Assembly (NCBI GenBank): GCA_033782935.1
Contig: JAWQEG010000166.1
Span: 1,144,001-1,208,000 of the forward strand
Length of the DNA stretch: 64,000 bases
Source: Petrolisthes cinctipes
Taxonomy: Eukaryota; Arthropoda; Malacostraca; Decapoda; Porcellanidae
Direction of reading: 5' to 3'
Positions 40,815 to 55,636 of this stretch are shown here, piece by piece. Both the position numbers and the translations under genes were made by a program. The notes under the pieces are model-generated. The model saw only the letters and a list, made by a program, of their open reading frames with translations, did no database searches and was not told where the DNA came from. Within the stretch, counting starts at the first letter, position 1; every line of letters starts with the position of its first letter.

Positions 40815-43800
40815 TTAATATCTCAAATTCAAGCTCAAAACACCCGAAAATTCGATATTTTTGGGTCCCAGAAGCGATCTGTACATGCCTACTCCTAGTT
40901 AGAGTATTTTCAAAATACAGGCCCAAAACATGCTGAAAATCGATATTTTAGGTGCCCAAAGTCAATATGTGCATGCATCTTCTGTACTCGTTTATACCTC
41001 AAATTAAGGCTCAAAACACCCAAAAATTTGATATTTTGGGGTCCCATATGCGATCTGTACATGCCTACTCAGTGCTAGAATATTTTCAAAATATAGGCCT
41101 AAAACATGCTAAAAATCGATATTTTAGGTGCCCAAAGTCGATATCTCAAATTCAGGTACAAAACATCCAAAAACTCGATATTTTGGGGTCCCAGAAGCGA
41201 CCTATACTCGAATGTTTTCAAAATACAGGCCCAAAACATGCTGAAAATAGATATTTTAAGTGTCCAAAGTCGATATGTGCATGCATCTTTTGTACCCGTT
41301 TATATCTCAAATTCAGGCTCAAAACACCCGAAAATTCGGTATTTTTGGGTCCCAGAAGCGATCTGTACATGCCTACTCCTAGTTAGAGTATTTTAAAAAT
41401 ACAATCCCAAAAATGCTCTAAATCGATATTTTAGGTGCCCAAAAGTCGATATGTGCATGCATCTTCTGTACCCGTTTATATCTCAAATTCAGGCTCAAAT
41501 CACCCGAAAATTCGAAATTATGGGGTCCCAGAAGCGATCTGTACATGCCTACTCAGTGCTAGAATATTTTCAAAATATAGGCCCAAAACATGCTAAAAAT
41601 CGATATTTTAGGTGCCCAAAGTCGATATCTCAAAATCAGGCCAAAAACACCCAAAAATTCGATATTTTGGGGTCCCAGAAGCGATCTGTACATGCCTACT
41701 CAGTGCTAGAATGTTTTCAAAATACAGGCCCAAAACTTGCTGAAAATCGATATTTTAAGTGTGCAAAGTCGATATGTGCATGGATCTTCTGTACCCGTTT
41801 ATATCTCAAATTCAGGCTCAAAACACCCAAAAATTCGGTATTTTTGGGTCCCAGAAGCGATCTGTACATCCCTACTCCTAGTTAGAATGTTTTCAAGATA
41901 CAAACCCAAAACATGCTCAAAATCGATATTTTAGGTGCCCAAAAGTCGATATGTGCATGCATCTTCTGTACCCATTTATGTCTCAAATTCAGGCTCAAAA
42001 CACCTGAAAATTCGATATTTTGGGGTCCCAGAAGCGAACTGTACATACCTACTCAGTGCTAGAATATTTTCAAAATATAGGCCCAAAACATGCTAAAAAT
42101 CGATATTTCAGGTCCCCAAAGTCAATATCTCAAATTTAAGCCCAAAACACCCGAAAATTCGATATTTTGGGATCCCAGAAGCGATCTGTACATGCCTACT
42201 CAGTGCTAGAATTTTTTCAAAATATAGGCTCAAAACATGCTAAAAATCGATATTTTAAGTGTCCAAAGTCGATATGTGCATGCATCTTCTGTACCCGTTT
42301 ACATCCCAAATTTAACCTCAAAACACCCGAAAAATCGATATTTTGGGGTACCAGAAGCGATCTGTACATGCCTACTCAGTGCTAGAATATTTTCAAAATA
42401 AAGGCTCAAAACATGATAGAAATCGATATTTTAAGTGTCCAAAGTCGATATGTGCATTCATCATCTCTACCCGTTTATATCTCAAATTCAGGCTCAAAAC
42501 ACCCGAAAATTCGATATTTTGGGGTCCCAGAAGCGATCTGTACATGCCTAATCAGTGCTAGAATATTTTCAAAATATAGGCCCAAAACATGCAAAAAATC
42601 GATATTTTAGGTGACCAAAGTCGATATCTCAAATTCAGGTCCAAAACACCCAAAAACTCGATATTTTGGTGTCCCAGAAGCGATCTGTACATGCTTACTC
42701 AGTGCTAGAATGTTTTCAAAATACAGGCCCAAAACATACTGAAAATCGATATTTTAAGTGTCCAAAGTTGATATCTCAAATTCAGGCCAAAAACACCCAA
42801 AAATTCGATATTTTGGGGTCCCAGAAGCGATCGGTACATGCCTACTCCGTGTTAGAGTATTTTCAATATACAGGCCCAAAAAATACTGAAAATCGATCAT
42901 TTAGGTGCCCAAAAGTCGATATGTGGATGCATCTTCTGTACCCGTTTATATCTCAAATTCAGGCTCAAAACACACGAAAATTCGATATTTTTGGGTCCCA
43001 GAAGCGATCTGTACATGCCTACTCAGTGCTAGAATTTTTTCAAAATATAGGCTCAAAACATGCTAAAAATCTATATTTTAAGTGTCCAAAGTCGATATGT
43101 GCATGCGTCATCTGTACCCGTTTATATCTCAAATTCAGGCTCAAAACGCCCGAAAATTCGATATTTTGGGGTCCCAGAAGTGATCTGTACATGCCTACTT
43201 AGTGCTAGAATATTTTCAAAATATAGGCCCAAAACATGCTAAAAATCGATATTTTTGGTGCCCAAAGTCGATATCTCAAATTCAGGCCCAAAACACCCTA
43301 AAATTCGATATTTTGGGGTCCCAGAAGCGAACTGTACATGCCTATTCCGTGTTAGAGCATTTTCAATATACAGGCCCAAAACATACTGAAAATCGATCTT
43401 TTAGATGCCCAAAAGTCGATATGTGCATGCATCTTCTGTACCCGTTTATATCTCAAATTCAGGCTCCAAACACCTGAAAATTCAATATTTTTGGGTCCCA
43501 GAAGCGATCTGTACATGCCTACTCCTAGTTAGAGTATTTTCAAAATACAGGCCCAAAACATGCTGAAAATCGATATTTTAGGTGCCCAAAGTCAATATGC
43601 GCATTCATCTTCTGTACCCGTTTATATCTCAAATTCAGGCTCAAAACACCCGAAAATTCGGTATTTTTGGGTCCTAGAAGCGATCTGTACATCCCTACTC
43701 CTAGTTAGAATGTTTTCAAGATACAGACCCAAAACATGCTCAAAATCGATATTTTATGTGCCCAAAAGTCGATATGTGCATGCATCTTCTGTACCCGTTT

Positions 43801-46800
43801 ATATCTCAAATTCAGGCTCCACACACCCGAAAATTCGATATTTTGGGGTACCAGAAGCGATCTGTACATGCCTACTCAGTGCTAGAATATTTTCAAAATA
43901 TAGGCCCAAAACATGCTAAAAATCGATATTTTAGGTGCCCAAAGTCGATATTTCAAATTCAGGCCCAAAACACCCGAAAATTCGATATTTTGGGGTCCCA
44001 GAAGCGAACTGTACATGCCTACTCCGTGTTAGAGTATTTTCAATATACAGGACCAAAACATACTGAAAATCGATCTTTTAAGTGCCCAAAAGTCGATATG
44101 TGCATGCATCTTCTGTACCCATTTATATCTCAAATTCAGGCTCCAAACACCCGAAAATTCGATATTCTGCGGTCCCATAAGCGATCTGTACATGCCTACT
44201 CAGATGCAGGCCCAAAACATTTGAAAATCGATATTTTAGATGCCCAAAGTCAACATGTGTATGCATATTCTGCACTCGTTTATATCTCAAATTCAACCTC
44301 AAATCACCCGAAAATTTGATAATTTTGGGTCCCAGAAGCGATCTGTACATGCCTACTCAGTGCTAGAATATTTTCAAAATATAGGCCCAAAACATGCTAA
44401 AAATCGATATTTTAGGTGCCAAAAAGTTAATATCTCAAATTCAAGCTCAAAACACCCGAAAATTCGATATTTTTGGGTCCCAGAAGCGATCTGTACATGC
44501 CTACTCCTAGTTAGAGTATTTTCAAAATACAGGCCCAAAACATGCTGAAAATCGATATTTTAGGTGCCCAAAGTCAATATGTGCATGCATTTTCTGTACT
44601 CGTTTATATCTCAAATTCAGGCTCAAAACACCCAAAAATTCGATATTTTGGGGTCCCATATGCGATCTGTACATGCCTACTCAGTGCTAGAATATTTTCA
44701 AAATATAGGCCTAAAACATGCTAAAAATCGATATTTTAGGTGCCCAAAGTCGATATCTCAAATTCAGGTACAAAACATCCAAAAACTCGATATTTTGGGG
44801 TCCCAGAAGCGACCTATACTAGAATGTTTTCAAAATACAGGCCCAAAACATGCTGAAAATAGATATTTTAAGTGTCCAAAGTCGATATGTGCATGCATCT
44901 TTTGTACCCGTTTATATCTCAAATTCAGGCTCAAAACACCCGAAAATTCGGTATTTTTGGGTCCCAGAAGCGATCTGTACATGCCTACTCCTAGTTAGAG
45001 TATTTTAAAAATACAATCCCAAAAATGCTCTAAATCGATATTTTAGGTGCCCAAAAGTCGATATGTGCATGCATCTTCTGTACCCGTTTATATCTCAAAT
45101 TCAGGCTCAAATCACCCGAAAATTCGAAATTATGGGGTCCCAGAAGCGATCTGTACATGCCTACTAAGTGCTAGAATATTTTCAAAATATAGGCCCAAAA
45201 CATGCTAAAAATCGATATTTTAGGTGCCCAAAGTCGATATCTCAAAATCAGGCCAAAAACACCCAAAAATTCGATATTTTGGGGTCCCAGAAGCGATCTG
45301 TACATGCCTACTCAGTGCTAGAATGTTTTCAAAATACAGGCCCAAAACTTGCTGAAAATCGATATTTTAAGTGTGCAAAGTCGATATGTGCATGGATCTT
45401 CTGTACCCGTTTATATCTCAAATTCAGGCTCAAAACACCCAAAAATTCGGTATTTTTGGGTCCCAGAAGCGATCTGTACATCCCTACTCCTAGTTAGAAT
45501 GTTTTCAAGATACAAACCCAAAACATGCTCAAAATCGATATTTTAGGTGCCCAAAAGTCGATATGTGCATGCATCTTCTGTACCCATTTATGTCTCAAAT
45601 TCAGGCTCAAAACACCTGAAAATTCGATATTTTGGGGTCCCAGAAGCGAACTGTACATACCTACTCAGTGCTAGAATATTTTCAAAATATAGGCCCAAAA
45701 CATGCTAAAAATCGATATTTCAGGTCCCCAAAGTCAATATCTCAAATTTAGGCCCAAAACACCCGAAAAATCGATATTTTGGGATCCCAGAAGCGATCTG
45801 TACATGCCTACTCAGTGGTAGAATTTTTTCAAAATATAGGCTCAAAACATGCTAAAAATCGATATTTTAAGTGTCCAAAGTCGATATGTGCATGCATCTT
45901 CTGTACCCGTTTACATCCCAAATTTAACCTCAAAAAACCCGAAAAATCGATATTTTGGGGTACCAGTAGCGATCTGTACATGCCTACTCAGTGCTAGAAT
46001 ATTTTCAAAATAAAGGCTCAAAACATGATAGAAATCGATATTTTAAGTGTCCAAAGTCGATATGTGCATTCATCATCTCTACCCGTTTATATCTCAAATT
46101 CAGGCTCAAAACACCCGAAAATTCGATATTTTGGGGTCCCAGAAGCGATCTGTACATGCCTACTCAGTGCTAGAATATTTTCAAAATATAGGCCCAAAAC
46201 ATGCTAAAAATCGATATTTTAGGTGACCAAAGTCGATATCTCAAATTCAGGTCCAAAACACCCAAAAACTCGATATTTTGGTGTCCCAGAAGCGATCTGT
46301 ACATGCTTACTCAGTGCTAGAATGTTTTCAAAATACAGGCCCAAAACATACTGAAAATCGATATTTTAAGTGTCCAAAGTTGATATCTCAAATTCAGGCC
46401 AAAAACACCCAAAAATTCGATATTTTGGGGTCCCAGAAGCGATCGGTACATGCCTACTCCGTGTTAGAGTATTTTCAATATACAGGCCCAAAAAATACTG
46501 AAAATCGATCATTTAGGTGCCCAAAAGTCGATATGTGGATGCATCTTCTGTACCCGTTTATATCTCAAATTCAGGCTCAAAACACACGAAAATTCGATAT
46601 TTTTGGGTCCCAGAAGCGATCTGTACATGCCTACTCAGTGCTAGAATTTTTTCAAAATATAGGCTCAAAACATGCTAAAAATCTATATTTTAAGTGTCCA
46701 AAGTCGATATGTGCATGCATCATCTGTACCCGTTTATATCTCAAATTCAGGCTCAAAACGCCCGAAAATTCGATATTTTGGGGTCCCAGAAGTGATCTGT

Positions 46801-48038
46801 ACATGCCTACTTAGTGCTAGAATATTTTCAAAATATAGGCCCAAAACATGCTAAAAATCGATATTTTTGGTGCCCAAAGTCGATATCTCAAATTCAGGCC
46901 CAAAACACCCTAAAATTCGATATTTTGGGGTCCCAGAAGCGAACTGTACATGCCTATTCCGTGTTAGAGCATTTTCAATATACAGGCCCAAAACATACTG
47001 AAAATCGATCTTTTAGATGCCCAAAAGTCGATATGTGCATGCATCTTCTGTACCCGTTTATATCTCAAATTCAGGCTCCAAACACCTGAAAATTCAATAT
47101 TTTGGGGTCCCAGAAGCGATCTGTACATGCCTACTCCTAGTTAGAGTATTTTCAAAATACAGGCCCAAAACATGCTGAAAATCGATATTTTAGGTGCCCA
47201 AAGTCAATATGCGCATTCATCTTCTGTACCCGTTTATATCTCAAATTCAGGCTCAAAACACCCGAAAATTCGGTATTTTTGGGTCCTAGAAGCGATCTGT
47301 ACATCCCTACTCCTAGTTAGAATGTTTTCAAGATACAGACCCAAAACATGCTCAAAATCGATATTTTATGTGCCCAAAAGTCGATATGTGCATGAATCTT
47401 CTGTACCCGTTTATATTTCAAATTCAGGCTCCAAACACCCGAAAATTCGATATTTTGGGGTACCAGAAGCGATCTGTACATGCCTACTCAGTGCTAGAAT
47501 ATTTTCAAAATATAGGCCCAAAACATGCTAAAAATCGATATTTTAGGTGCCCAAAGTCGATATTTCAAATTCAGGCCCAAAACACCCGAAAATTCGATAT
47601 TTTGGGGTCCCAGAAGCGAACTGTACATGCCTACTCCGTGTTAGAGTATTTTCAATATACAGGACCAAAACATACTGAAAATCGATCTTTTAAGTGCCCA
47701 AAAGTCGATATGTGCATGCATCTTCTGTACCCATTTATATCTCAAATTCAGGCTCCAAACACCCGAAAATTCGATATTCTGCGGTCCCATAAGCGATCTG
47801 TACATGCCTACTCAGATGCAGGCCCAAAACATTTGAAAATCGATATTTTAGATGCCCAAAGTCAACATGTGTATGCATATTCTGCACTCGTTTATATCTC
47901 AAATTCAACCTCAAATCACCCGAAAATTTGATAATTTTGGGTCCCAGAAGCGATCTGTACATGCCTACTCAGTGCTAGAATATTTTCAAAATATAGGCCC
48001 AAAACATGCTAAAAATCGATATTTTAGGTGCCAAAAAG
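40815..48038 (-). repeat. 3,612-bp tandem duplication in the inverted segment
   Basis: Copies at 40,815-44,426 and 44,427-48,038, with matches at 3,612 bp throughout (40,952/44,564, 41,737/45,349, 42,413/46,025, 43,560/47,172, 44,240/47,852). The junction joins gtgccaaaaag to ttaatatctcaaattcaag, two sites at corresponding places in their monomers, so the array stays in register. This is what unequal crossing-over between misaligned monomers would give. Shared rare variants include aaaatgctctaaatcg, cttgctgaaaatcg and tcatcatctctaccc. Confidence 0.88.
41196..41214 (-). repeat. Monomer with 15-bp deletion at the anchor (diagnostic variant)
   Basis: The normal ctgtacatgcctactcag... is shortened so that the anchor runs directly into ctagaatg (here cctatactcgaatg). 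Related copies are at about 44,815, 48,427, 52,602 and 59,786. All five are in the inverted segment; none was noticed in the direct arms. Confidence 0.78.
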
Positions 48039-48249
48039 TCGATATTTCAAATTCAGGCCCAAAACACCCGAAAATTCGATATTTTGGGGTCCCAGAAGCG
48101 AACTGTACATGCCTACTCCGTGTTAGAGTATTTTCAATATAAAGACCCAAAACATACTGAAAATCGATCTTTTAGATGCCCAAAAGTCGATATGTGCATG
48201 CATCTTCTGTACCCGTTTATATCTCAAATTCAGGCTCCAAACACCCGAA

Positions 48250-51200
48250 AATTCGATATTTTGGGGTCCCATATGTGATCTGTACATGCCTACTCAGTGA
48301 TAGAATATTTTCAAAATATAGGCCTAAAACATGCTAAAAATCGATATTTAAGGTGCCCAAAGTCGATATCTCAAATTCAGATACAAAACATCCAAAAACT
48401 CGATATTTTAGGGTCCCAGAAGCGACCTGTAGTAGAATGTTTTCAAAATACTGGCCCAAAACATGCTGAAAATCGATATTTTAAGTGTCCAAAGTCGATA
48501 TGTGCATGCATCTTCTGTACCCGTTTATATCTCAAATTCAGGCTCAAAACACCCGAAAATTCGGTATTTTTGGGTCCCAGAAGCGATCTGTACATGCCTA
48601 CTCCTAGTTAGAGTATTTTTAAAATACAATCCCAAAACATGCTCAAAATCGATATTTTAGGTGCCCAAAAGTCGATATGTGCATGCATCTTCTGTACCCG
48701 TTTATATCTCAAATTCAGGCTCAAATCACCCGAAAATTCGAAATTTTGGGGTCCCAGAAGCGATCTGTACATGCCTACTCAGTGCTAGAATATTTTCAAA
48801 ATATAGGCCCAAAACATGCTAAAAATCGATATTTTAGGTGCCCAAAGTCGATATCTCAAATTCAGGCCAAAAACACCCAAAAATTCGATATTTTGGGGTC
48901 CCAGAAGCGATCTGTTCATGCCTACTTTGTGTTAGAGTATTTTCAATACACAGACCCAAAACATACTGAAAATCGATCTTTTAGGTGCCCAAAAGTCGAT
49001 ATGTGGATGCATCTTCTGTACCCGTTTGTATCTCAAATTCAGGCTCAAAACACCCAAAAATTCGATATTTTGGGGTCCCAGAAGCGATTTGTACTTGCTT
49101 ACTTCGTGTTAGAGTATTTGCAAAATACAGGCCCAAAACAAGCTGAAAATCGATATTTTAGGTGACCAAAGTCAACATGTGTATGCATCTTCTGCACCCG
49201 TTTATATCCAAAATTCAACCTCAAAACACCCGAAAATTCGATATTTTTGGGTCCCAGATGCGATCTGTACATGCCTACTCAGTACTAAAATTTTTTCAAA
49301 ATATAGGCTCAAAACATGCTAAAAATCGATATTTTAAGTGTCCAAAGTCGATATGTGCATGCATCATCTGTACCCGTTTATATCTCAAATTCAGGCTCGA
49401 AACACCCGAAAAATCGATATTTTGGGGTTTTAGAAGTGATCTGTACATGCCTCCTTAGTGCTGGAATATTTTCAAAATATAGGCCCAAAACATGCTAAAA
49501 ATCGATATTTTAGGTCCACAAAGTCGATATCTCAAATTGAGGCCCAAAACAACCGAAAATTCGATATTTTGGGGTCCCAGAAGCGAACTGTACATGCCTA
49601 CTCCGTGTTAGAGTATTTTCAAAATACAGGCTCAAAACATACTGAAAATCGATCATTTATGTGCCCAAAAGACGATAAGTAAATGCATCTTCTGTACCCG
49701 TTTATATCCCAAATTTAACCTCAAAACACCCGAAAATTCGATATTTTTGGGTCCAAGAAGCGATCTGTACATGCCTACTCAGAGCTAAAAAAATGTCAAA
49801 ATATAGGCTCAAAACATGCTAAAAATCGATATTTTAAGTGTCCAAAGTCGATATGTGCATGCATCATCTGTACCCGTTTATATCTCAAATTCAGGCTCAA
49901 AACACCCGAAAATTCGATATTTTGGGGTCCCAGAAGTGATCTGTACATGCCTACTTAGTGCTAGAATATTTTCAAAATATAGCCGCAAAACATGCTAAAA
50001 ATCGATATTTTAGGTGCCCAAAAGTCGATATGTGCATGCATCTTCTTTACCCGTTTATATCTCAAATTCAGGCTCCAAACACCCGAAAATTCGATATTTT
50101 GGGGTCCCAGAAGCGATCTGTACATGCCTACTCATATGCAGGCCAAAATATGCTGAAAATCGATATTTTAGGTGCCCAAAGTCAACATGTGTATGCATCT
50201 TCTGCACTCGTTTATATCTCAAATTCAACCTCAAAACACCCGAAAATTCGATATTTTTGGGTCCCAGAAGCGATCTGTACATGTCTAGTCAGTGCTAGAA
50301 TGTTTTTAAAATATAGGCTCAAAACATGCTAAAAATCGATATTTTAAGTGTCCAAAGTCGATATGTGCATGCATCTTCTGTACCCGTTTATATCTCAAAT
50401 TCAGGCTCAAAACACCCAAAAAATTCGATATTTTTGGGTCCCTGAAGCGATCTCCGTGTTAGAGTATTTTCAAAATACAGGCCCAAAACTTGCTGAAAAT
50501 CGATATTTTAAGTGTGCAAAGTCGATATGTGCATTCATCTTCTGTACCCGTTTATATCTCAAATTCAGGCTCAAAACACCCAAAAATTCGGTATTTTTGG
50601 GTCCCAGAAGCGATCTGTACATCCCTACTCCTAGTTAGAATGTTTTGAAGATACAAACCCAAAACATGCTCAAAATCGATATTTTAGGTGCCCAAAAGTC
50701 GATATGTGCATGCATCTTCTGTACCCGTTTATATCTCAAATTCAGGTTCAAAACACCCGAAAATTCGATATTTTGAGGTCCCAGAAGCGATCTGTACTTG
50801 CTTGCTCCGTGTTAGAGTATTTTCATAATACAGGCCCAAAACAAGCTGAAAATCGATATTTTAGGTGACCAAAGTCAACATGTGTATGCATCTTCTGCAC
50901 CCGTTTATATCCCAAATTCAACCTCAAAACACCCGAAAATTCGATAATTTTTGGTCCCAGAAGCGATCTGTACATGCCTACTCAGTGCTAGAATTTTTTC
51001 AAAATATAAGCTCAAAACATGCTAAAAATCGATATTTTAAGTGTCCAAAGTCGATATGTGCATGCATCATCTGTACCCGTTTATATCTCAAATTTAGGCT
51101 CAAAACACCCGAAAATTCGATATTTTGGGGTCCCAGAAGTGATCTGTACATGCCTACTTAGTACTAGAATATTTTTTTAAAATATAGGCTCAAAACATGC

Positions 51201-54200
51201 TAAAAATCGATATTTTTGGTGCCCAAAGTCGATATCTCAAATTCAGGCCCAAAACACCCGAAAATTCGATATTTTGGGGTCCCAGAAGCGATCTGTACAT
51301 GCCTACTCCTAGTTAGAGTATTTTCAAAATACAGGCCAAAAACATGCTGAAAATCGATATTTTAGGTGCCCAAAGTCAATATGCGCATGTATCTTCTGTA
51401 CCCGTTTATATCTCAAATTCAGGCTCAAAACACCCGAAAATTCGATATTTTGGGGTCCCAGAAGCGATCTGTACATGCCTACTAAGTGCTAGAATATTTT
51501 CAAAATATAGGCCCAAAACATGCTACAAATCGATATTTTAGGTGCCCAAAGCCGATATTTCAAATTCAAGCCCAAAACACCCGAAAATTCGATATTTTGG
51601 GGTCCCAGAAGCGAACTGTACATGCCTACTCCGTGTTAGAGTATTTTCAAAATACAGGCCCAAAACATACTGAAAATCGATCTTTTAAGTGCCCAAAAAT
51701 CGATATGTGCATGCATCTTCTGTACCCATTTATATCTAAAATTCAGGCTCCAAACACCCGAAAATTCGATATTTTGGGGTCCCATAAGCGATCTGTACAT
51801 GCCTACTCAGATGCAGGCCCAAAACATGCTAAACATCGATATTTTAGGTGCCCAAATTGAACATGTGTATGCATCTTCTGCACTCGTTTATATCTCAAAT
51901 TCAACTTCAAAACACTCGAAAATTCGATAATTTTTGGTCCCAGAAGCGATCTCTACATGTATAGTCAGTGCTAGAATGTTTTCAAAATACAGGCTCAAAA
52001 CATGTTAAAAATCGATATTTTAAGTGTCCAAAGTCGATATGAGCATGCATCATCTGTACCCGTTTATATCTGAAATTCAGGCTCAAAACACCCGAAAATT
52101 CGATATTTTGGGGTCCCAGAAGTGATCTGTACATGCCTACTTAGTGCTAGAATATTTTCAAAATATAGCCCCAAAACATGCTGCTAAAAATCGATATTTT
52201 AGGTGCCCAAAGTCGATATCTCAAATTCAGGCCCAAAACACCCTAAAATTCGATATTTTGGGTTCCCAAAAGCAAACTGTACATGCCTACTCCTAGTTAG
52301 AGTATTTTCAAAATACAGGCCAAAAACATTCTGAAAATCGATATTTTTGGTGCCCAAAGTCAATATGTGCATGCATCTTCTGTACTCGTTTATATCTCAA
52401 ATTCAGGCTCAAAACACCCAAAAATTCGATATTTTGGGGTCCCATATGCGATCTGTACATGCCTACTCAGTGATAGAATATTTTCAAAATATAGGCCTAA
52501 AACATGCTAAAAATCGATATTTAAGGTGCCCAAAGTCGATATCTCAAATTCAGGTACAAAACATCCAAAAACTCGATATTTTAGGGTCCCAGAAGCGACC
52601 TGTACTAGAATGTTTTCAAAATACTGGCCCAAAACATGCTGAAAATCGATATTTTAAGTGTCCAAAGTCGATATGTGCATGCATCTTCTGTACCCGTTTA
52701 TATCTCAAATTCAGGCTCAAAACACCCGAAAATTCGGTATTTTTGGGTCCCAGAAGCGATCTGTACATGCCTACTCCTAGTTAGAGTATTTTTAAAATAC
52801 AATCCCAAAACATGCTCAAAATCGATATTTTAGGTGCCCAAAAGTCGATATGTGCATGCATCTTCTGTACCCGTTTATATCTCAAATTCAGGCTCAAATC
52901 ACCCGAAAATTCGAAATTTTGGGGTCCCAGAAGCGATCTGTACATGCCTACTCAGTGCTAGAATATTTTCAAAATATAGGCCCAAAACATGCTAAAAATC
53001 GATATTTTAGGTGCCCAAAGTCGATATCTCAAATTCAGGCCAAAAACACCCAAAAATTCGATATTTTGGGGTCCCAGAAGCGATCTGTTCATGCCTACTC
53101 CGTGTTAGAGTATTTTCAATACACAGACCCAAAACATACTGAAAATCGATCTTTTAGGTGCCCAAAAGTCGATATGTGGATGCATCTTCTGTACCCGTTT
53201 GTATCTCAAATTCAGGCTCAAAACACCCAAAAATTCGATATTTTGGGGTCCCAGAAGCGATTTGTACTTGCTTACTTCGTGTTAGAGTATTTGCAAAATA
53301 CAGGCCCAAAACAAGCTGAAAATCGATATTTTAGGTGACCAAAGTCAACATGTGTATGCATCTTCTGCACCCGTTTATATCCAAAATTCAACCTCAAAAC
53401 ACCCGAAAATTCGATATTTTTGGGTCCCAGATGCGATCTGTACATGCCTACTCAGTACTAAATTTTTTTCAAAATATAGGCTCAAAACATGCTAAAAATC
53501 GATATTTTAAGTGTCCAAAGTCGATATGTGCATGCATCATCTGTACCCGTTTATATCTCAAATTCAGGCTCGAAACACCCGAAAATTCGATATTTTGGGG
53601 TTTTAGAAGTGATCTGTACATGCCTGCTTAGTGCTGGAATATTTTCAAAATATAGGCCCAAAACATGCTAAAAATCGATATTTTAGGTCCACAAAGTCGA
53701 TATCTCAAATTGAGGCCCAAAACAACCGAAAATTCGATATTTTGGGGTCCCAGAAGCGAACTGTACATGCCTACTCCGTGTTAGAGTATTTTCAAAATAC
53801 AGGCTCAAAACATACTGAAAATCGATCATTTATGTGCCCAAAAGACGATAAGTAAATGCATCTTCTGTACCCGTTTATATCCCAAATTTAACCTCAAAAC
53901 ACCCGGAAATTCGATATTTTTGGGTCCAAGAAGCGATCTGTACATGCCTACTCAGAGCTAAAAAAATGTCAAAATATAGGCTCAAAACATGCTAAAAATC
54001 GATATTTTAAGTGTCCAAAGTCGATATGTGCATGCATCATCTGTACCCGTTTATATCTCAAATTCAGGCTCAAAACACCCGAAAATTCGATATTTTGGGG
54101 TCCCAGAAGTGATCTGTACATGCCTACTTAGTGCTAGAATATTTTCAAAATATAGCCGCAAAACATGCTAAAAATCGATATTTTAGGTGCCCAAAAGTCG

Positions 54201-55636
54201 ATATGTGCATGCATCTTCTTTACCCGTTTATATCTCAAATTCAGGCTCCAAACACCCGAAAATTCGATATTTTGGGGTCCCAGAAGCGATCTGTACATGC
54301 CTACTCATATGCAGGCCAAAATATGCTGAAAATCGATATTTTAGGTGCCCAAAGTCAACATGTGTATGCATCTTCTGCACTCGTTTATATCTCAAATTCA
54401 ACCTCAAAACACCCGAAAATTCGATATTTTTGGGTCCCAGAAGCGATCTGTACATGTCTAGTCAGTGCTAGAATGTTTTTAAAATATAGGCTCAAAACAT
54501 GCTAAAAATCGATATTTTAAGTGTCCAAAGTCGATATGTGCATGCATCTTCTGTACCCGTTTATATCTCAAATTCAGGCTCAAAACACCCAAAAAATTCG
54601 ATATTTTTGGGTCCCTGAAGCGATCTCCGTGTTAGAGTATTTTCAAAATACAGGCCCAAAACTTGCTGAAAATCGATATTTTAAGTGTGCAAAGTCGATA
54701 TGTGCATTCATCTTCTGTACCCGTTTATATCTCAAATTCAGGCTCAAAACACCCAAAAATTCGGTATTTTTGGGTCCCAGAAGCGATCTGTACATCCCTA
54801 CTCCTAGTTAGAATGTTTTGAAGATACAAACCCAAAACATGCTCAAAATCGATATTTTAGGTGCCCAAAAGTCGATATGTGCATGCATCTTCTGTACCCG
54901 TTTATATCTCAAATTCATGTTCAAAACACCCGAAAATTCGATATTTTGGGGTCCCAGAAGCGATCTGTACTTGCTTACTCCGTGTTAGAGTATTTTCAAA
55001 ATACAGGCCCAAAACAAGCTTAAAATCGATATTTTAGGTGACCAAAGTCAACATGTGTATGCATCTTCTGCACCCGTTTATATCCCAAATTCAACCTCAA
55101 AACACCCGAAAATTCGATAATTTTTGGTCCCAGAAGCGATCTGTACATGCCTACTCAGTGCTAGAATTTTTTCAAAATATAAGCTCAAAACATGCTAAAA
55201 ATCGATATTTTAAGTGTCCAAAGTCGATATGTGCATGCATCATCTGTACCCGTTTATATCTCAAATTTAGGCTCAAAACACCCGAAAATTCGATATTTTG
55301 GGGTCCCAGAAGTGATCTGTACATGCCTACTTAGTACTAGAATATTTTTTTAAAATATAGGCTCAAAACATGCTAAAAATCGATATTTTTGGTGCCCAAA
55401 GTCGATATCTCAAATTCAGGCCCAAAACACCCGAAAATTCGATATTTTGGGGTCCCAGAAGCGATCTGTACATGCCTACTCCTAGTTAGAGTATTTTCAA
55501 AATACAGGCCCAAAACATGCTGAAAATCGATATTTTAGGTGCCCAAAGTCAATATGCGCATGTATCTTCTGTACCCGTTTATATCTCAAATTCAGGCTCA
55601 AAACACCCGAAAATTCGATATTTTGGGGTCCCAGAA
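48250..55636 (-). repeat. Repeated segment at 4,173-bp offset in the inverted segment
   Basis: About 48,250-51,463 is copied at about 52,423-55,636, with a constant shift of 4,173 bp (48,463/52,636, 49,162/53,335, 49,958/54,131, 50,865/55,038, 51,344/55,517). Shared rare features include aaaaaaatgtcaaaatat or its near form, ggggttttagaagtg, cccaaaagacgataag and tatagccgcaaaac. The match ends at gaagcgatct against gaatcgatct; from there the second copy instead resembles 35,215 onward (offset about 20,421 bp). Confidence 0.85.
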
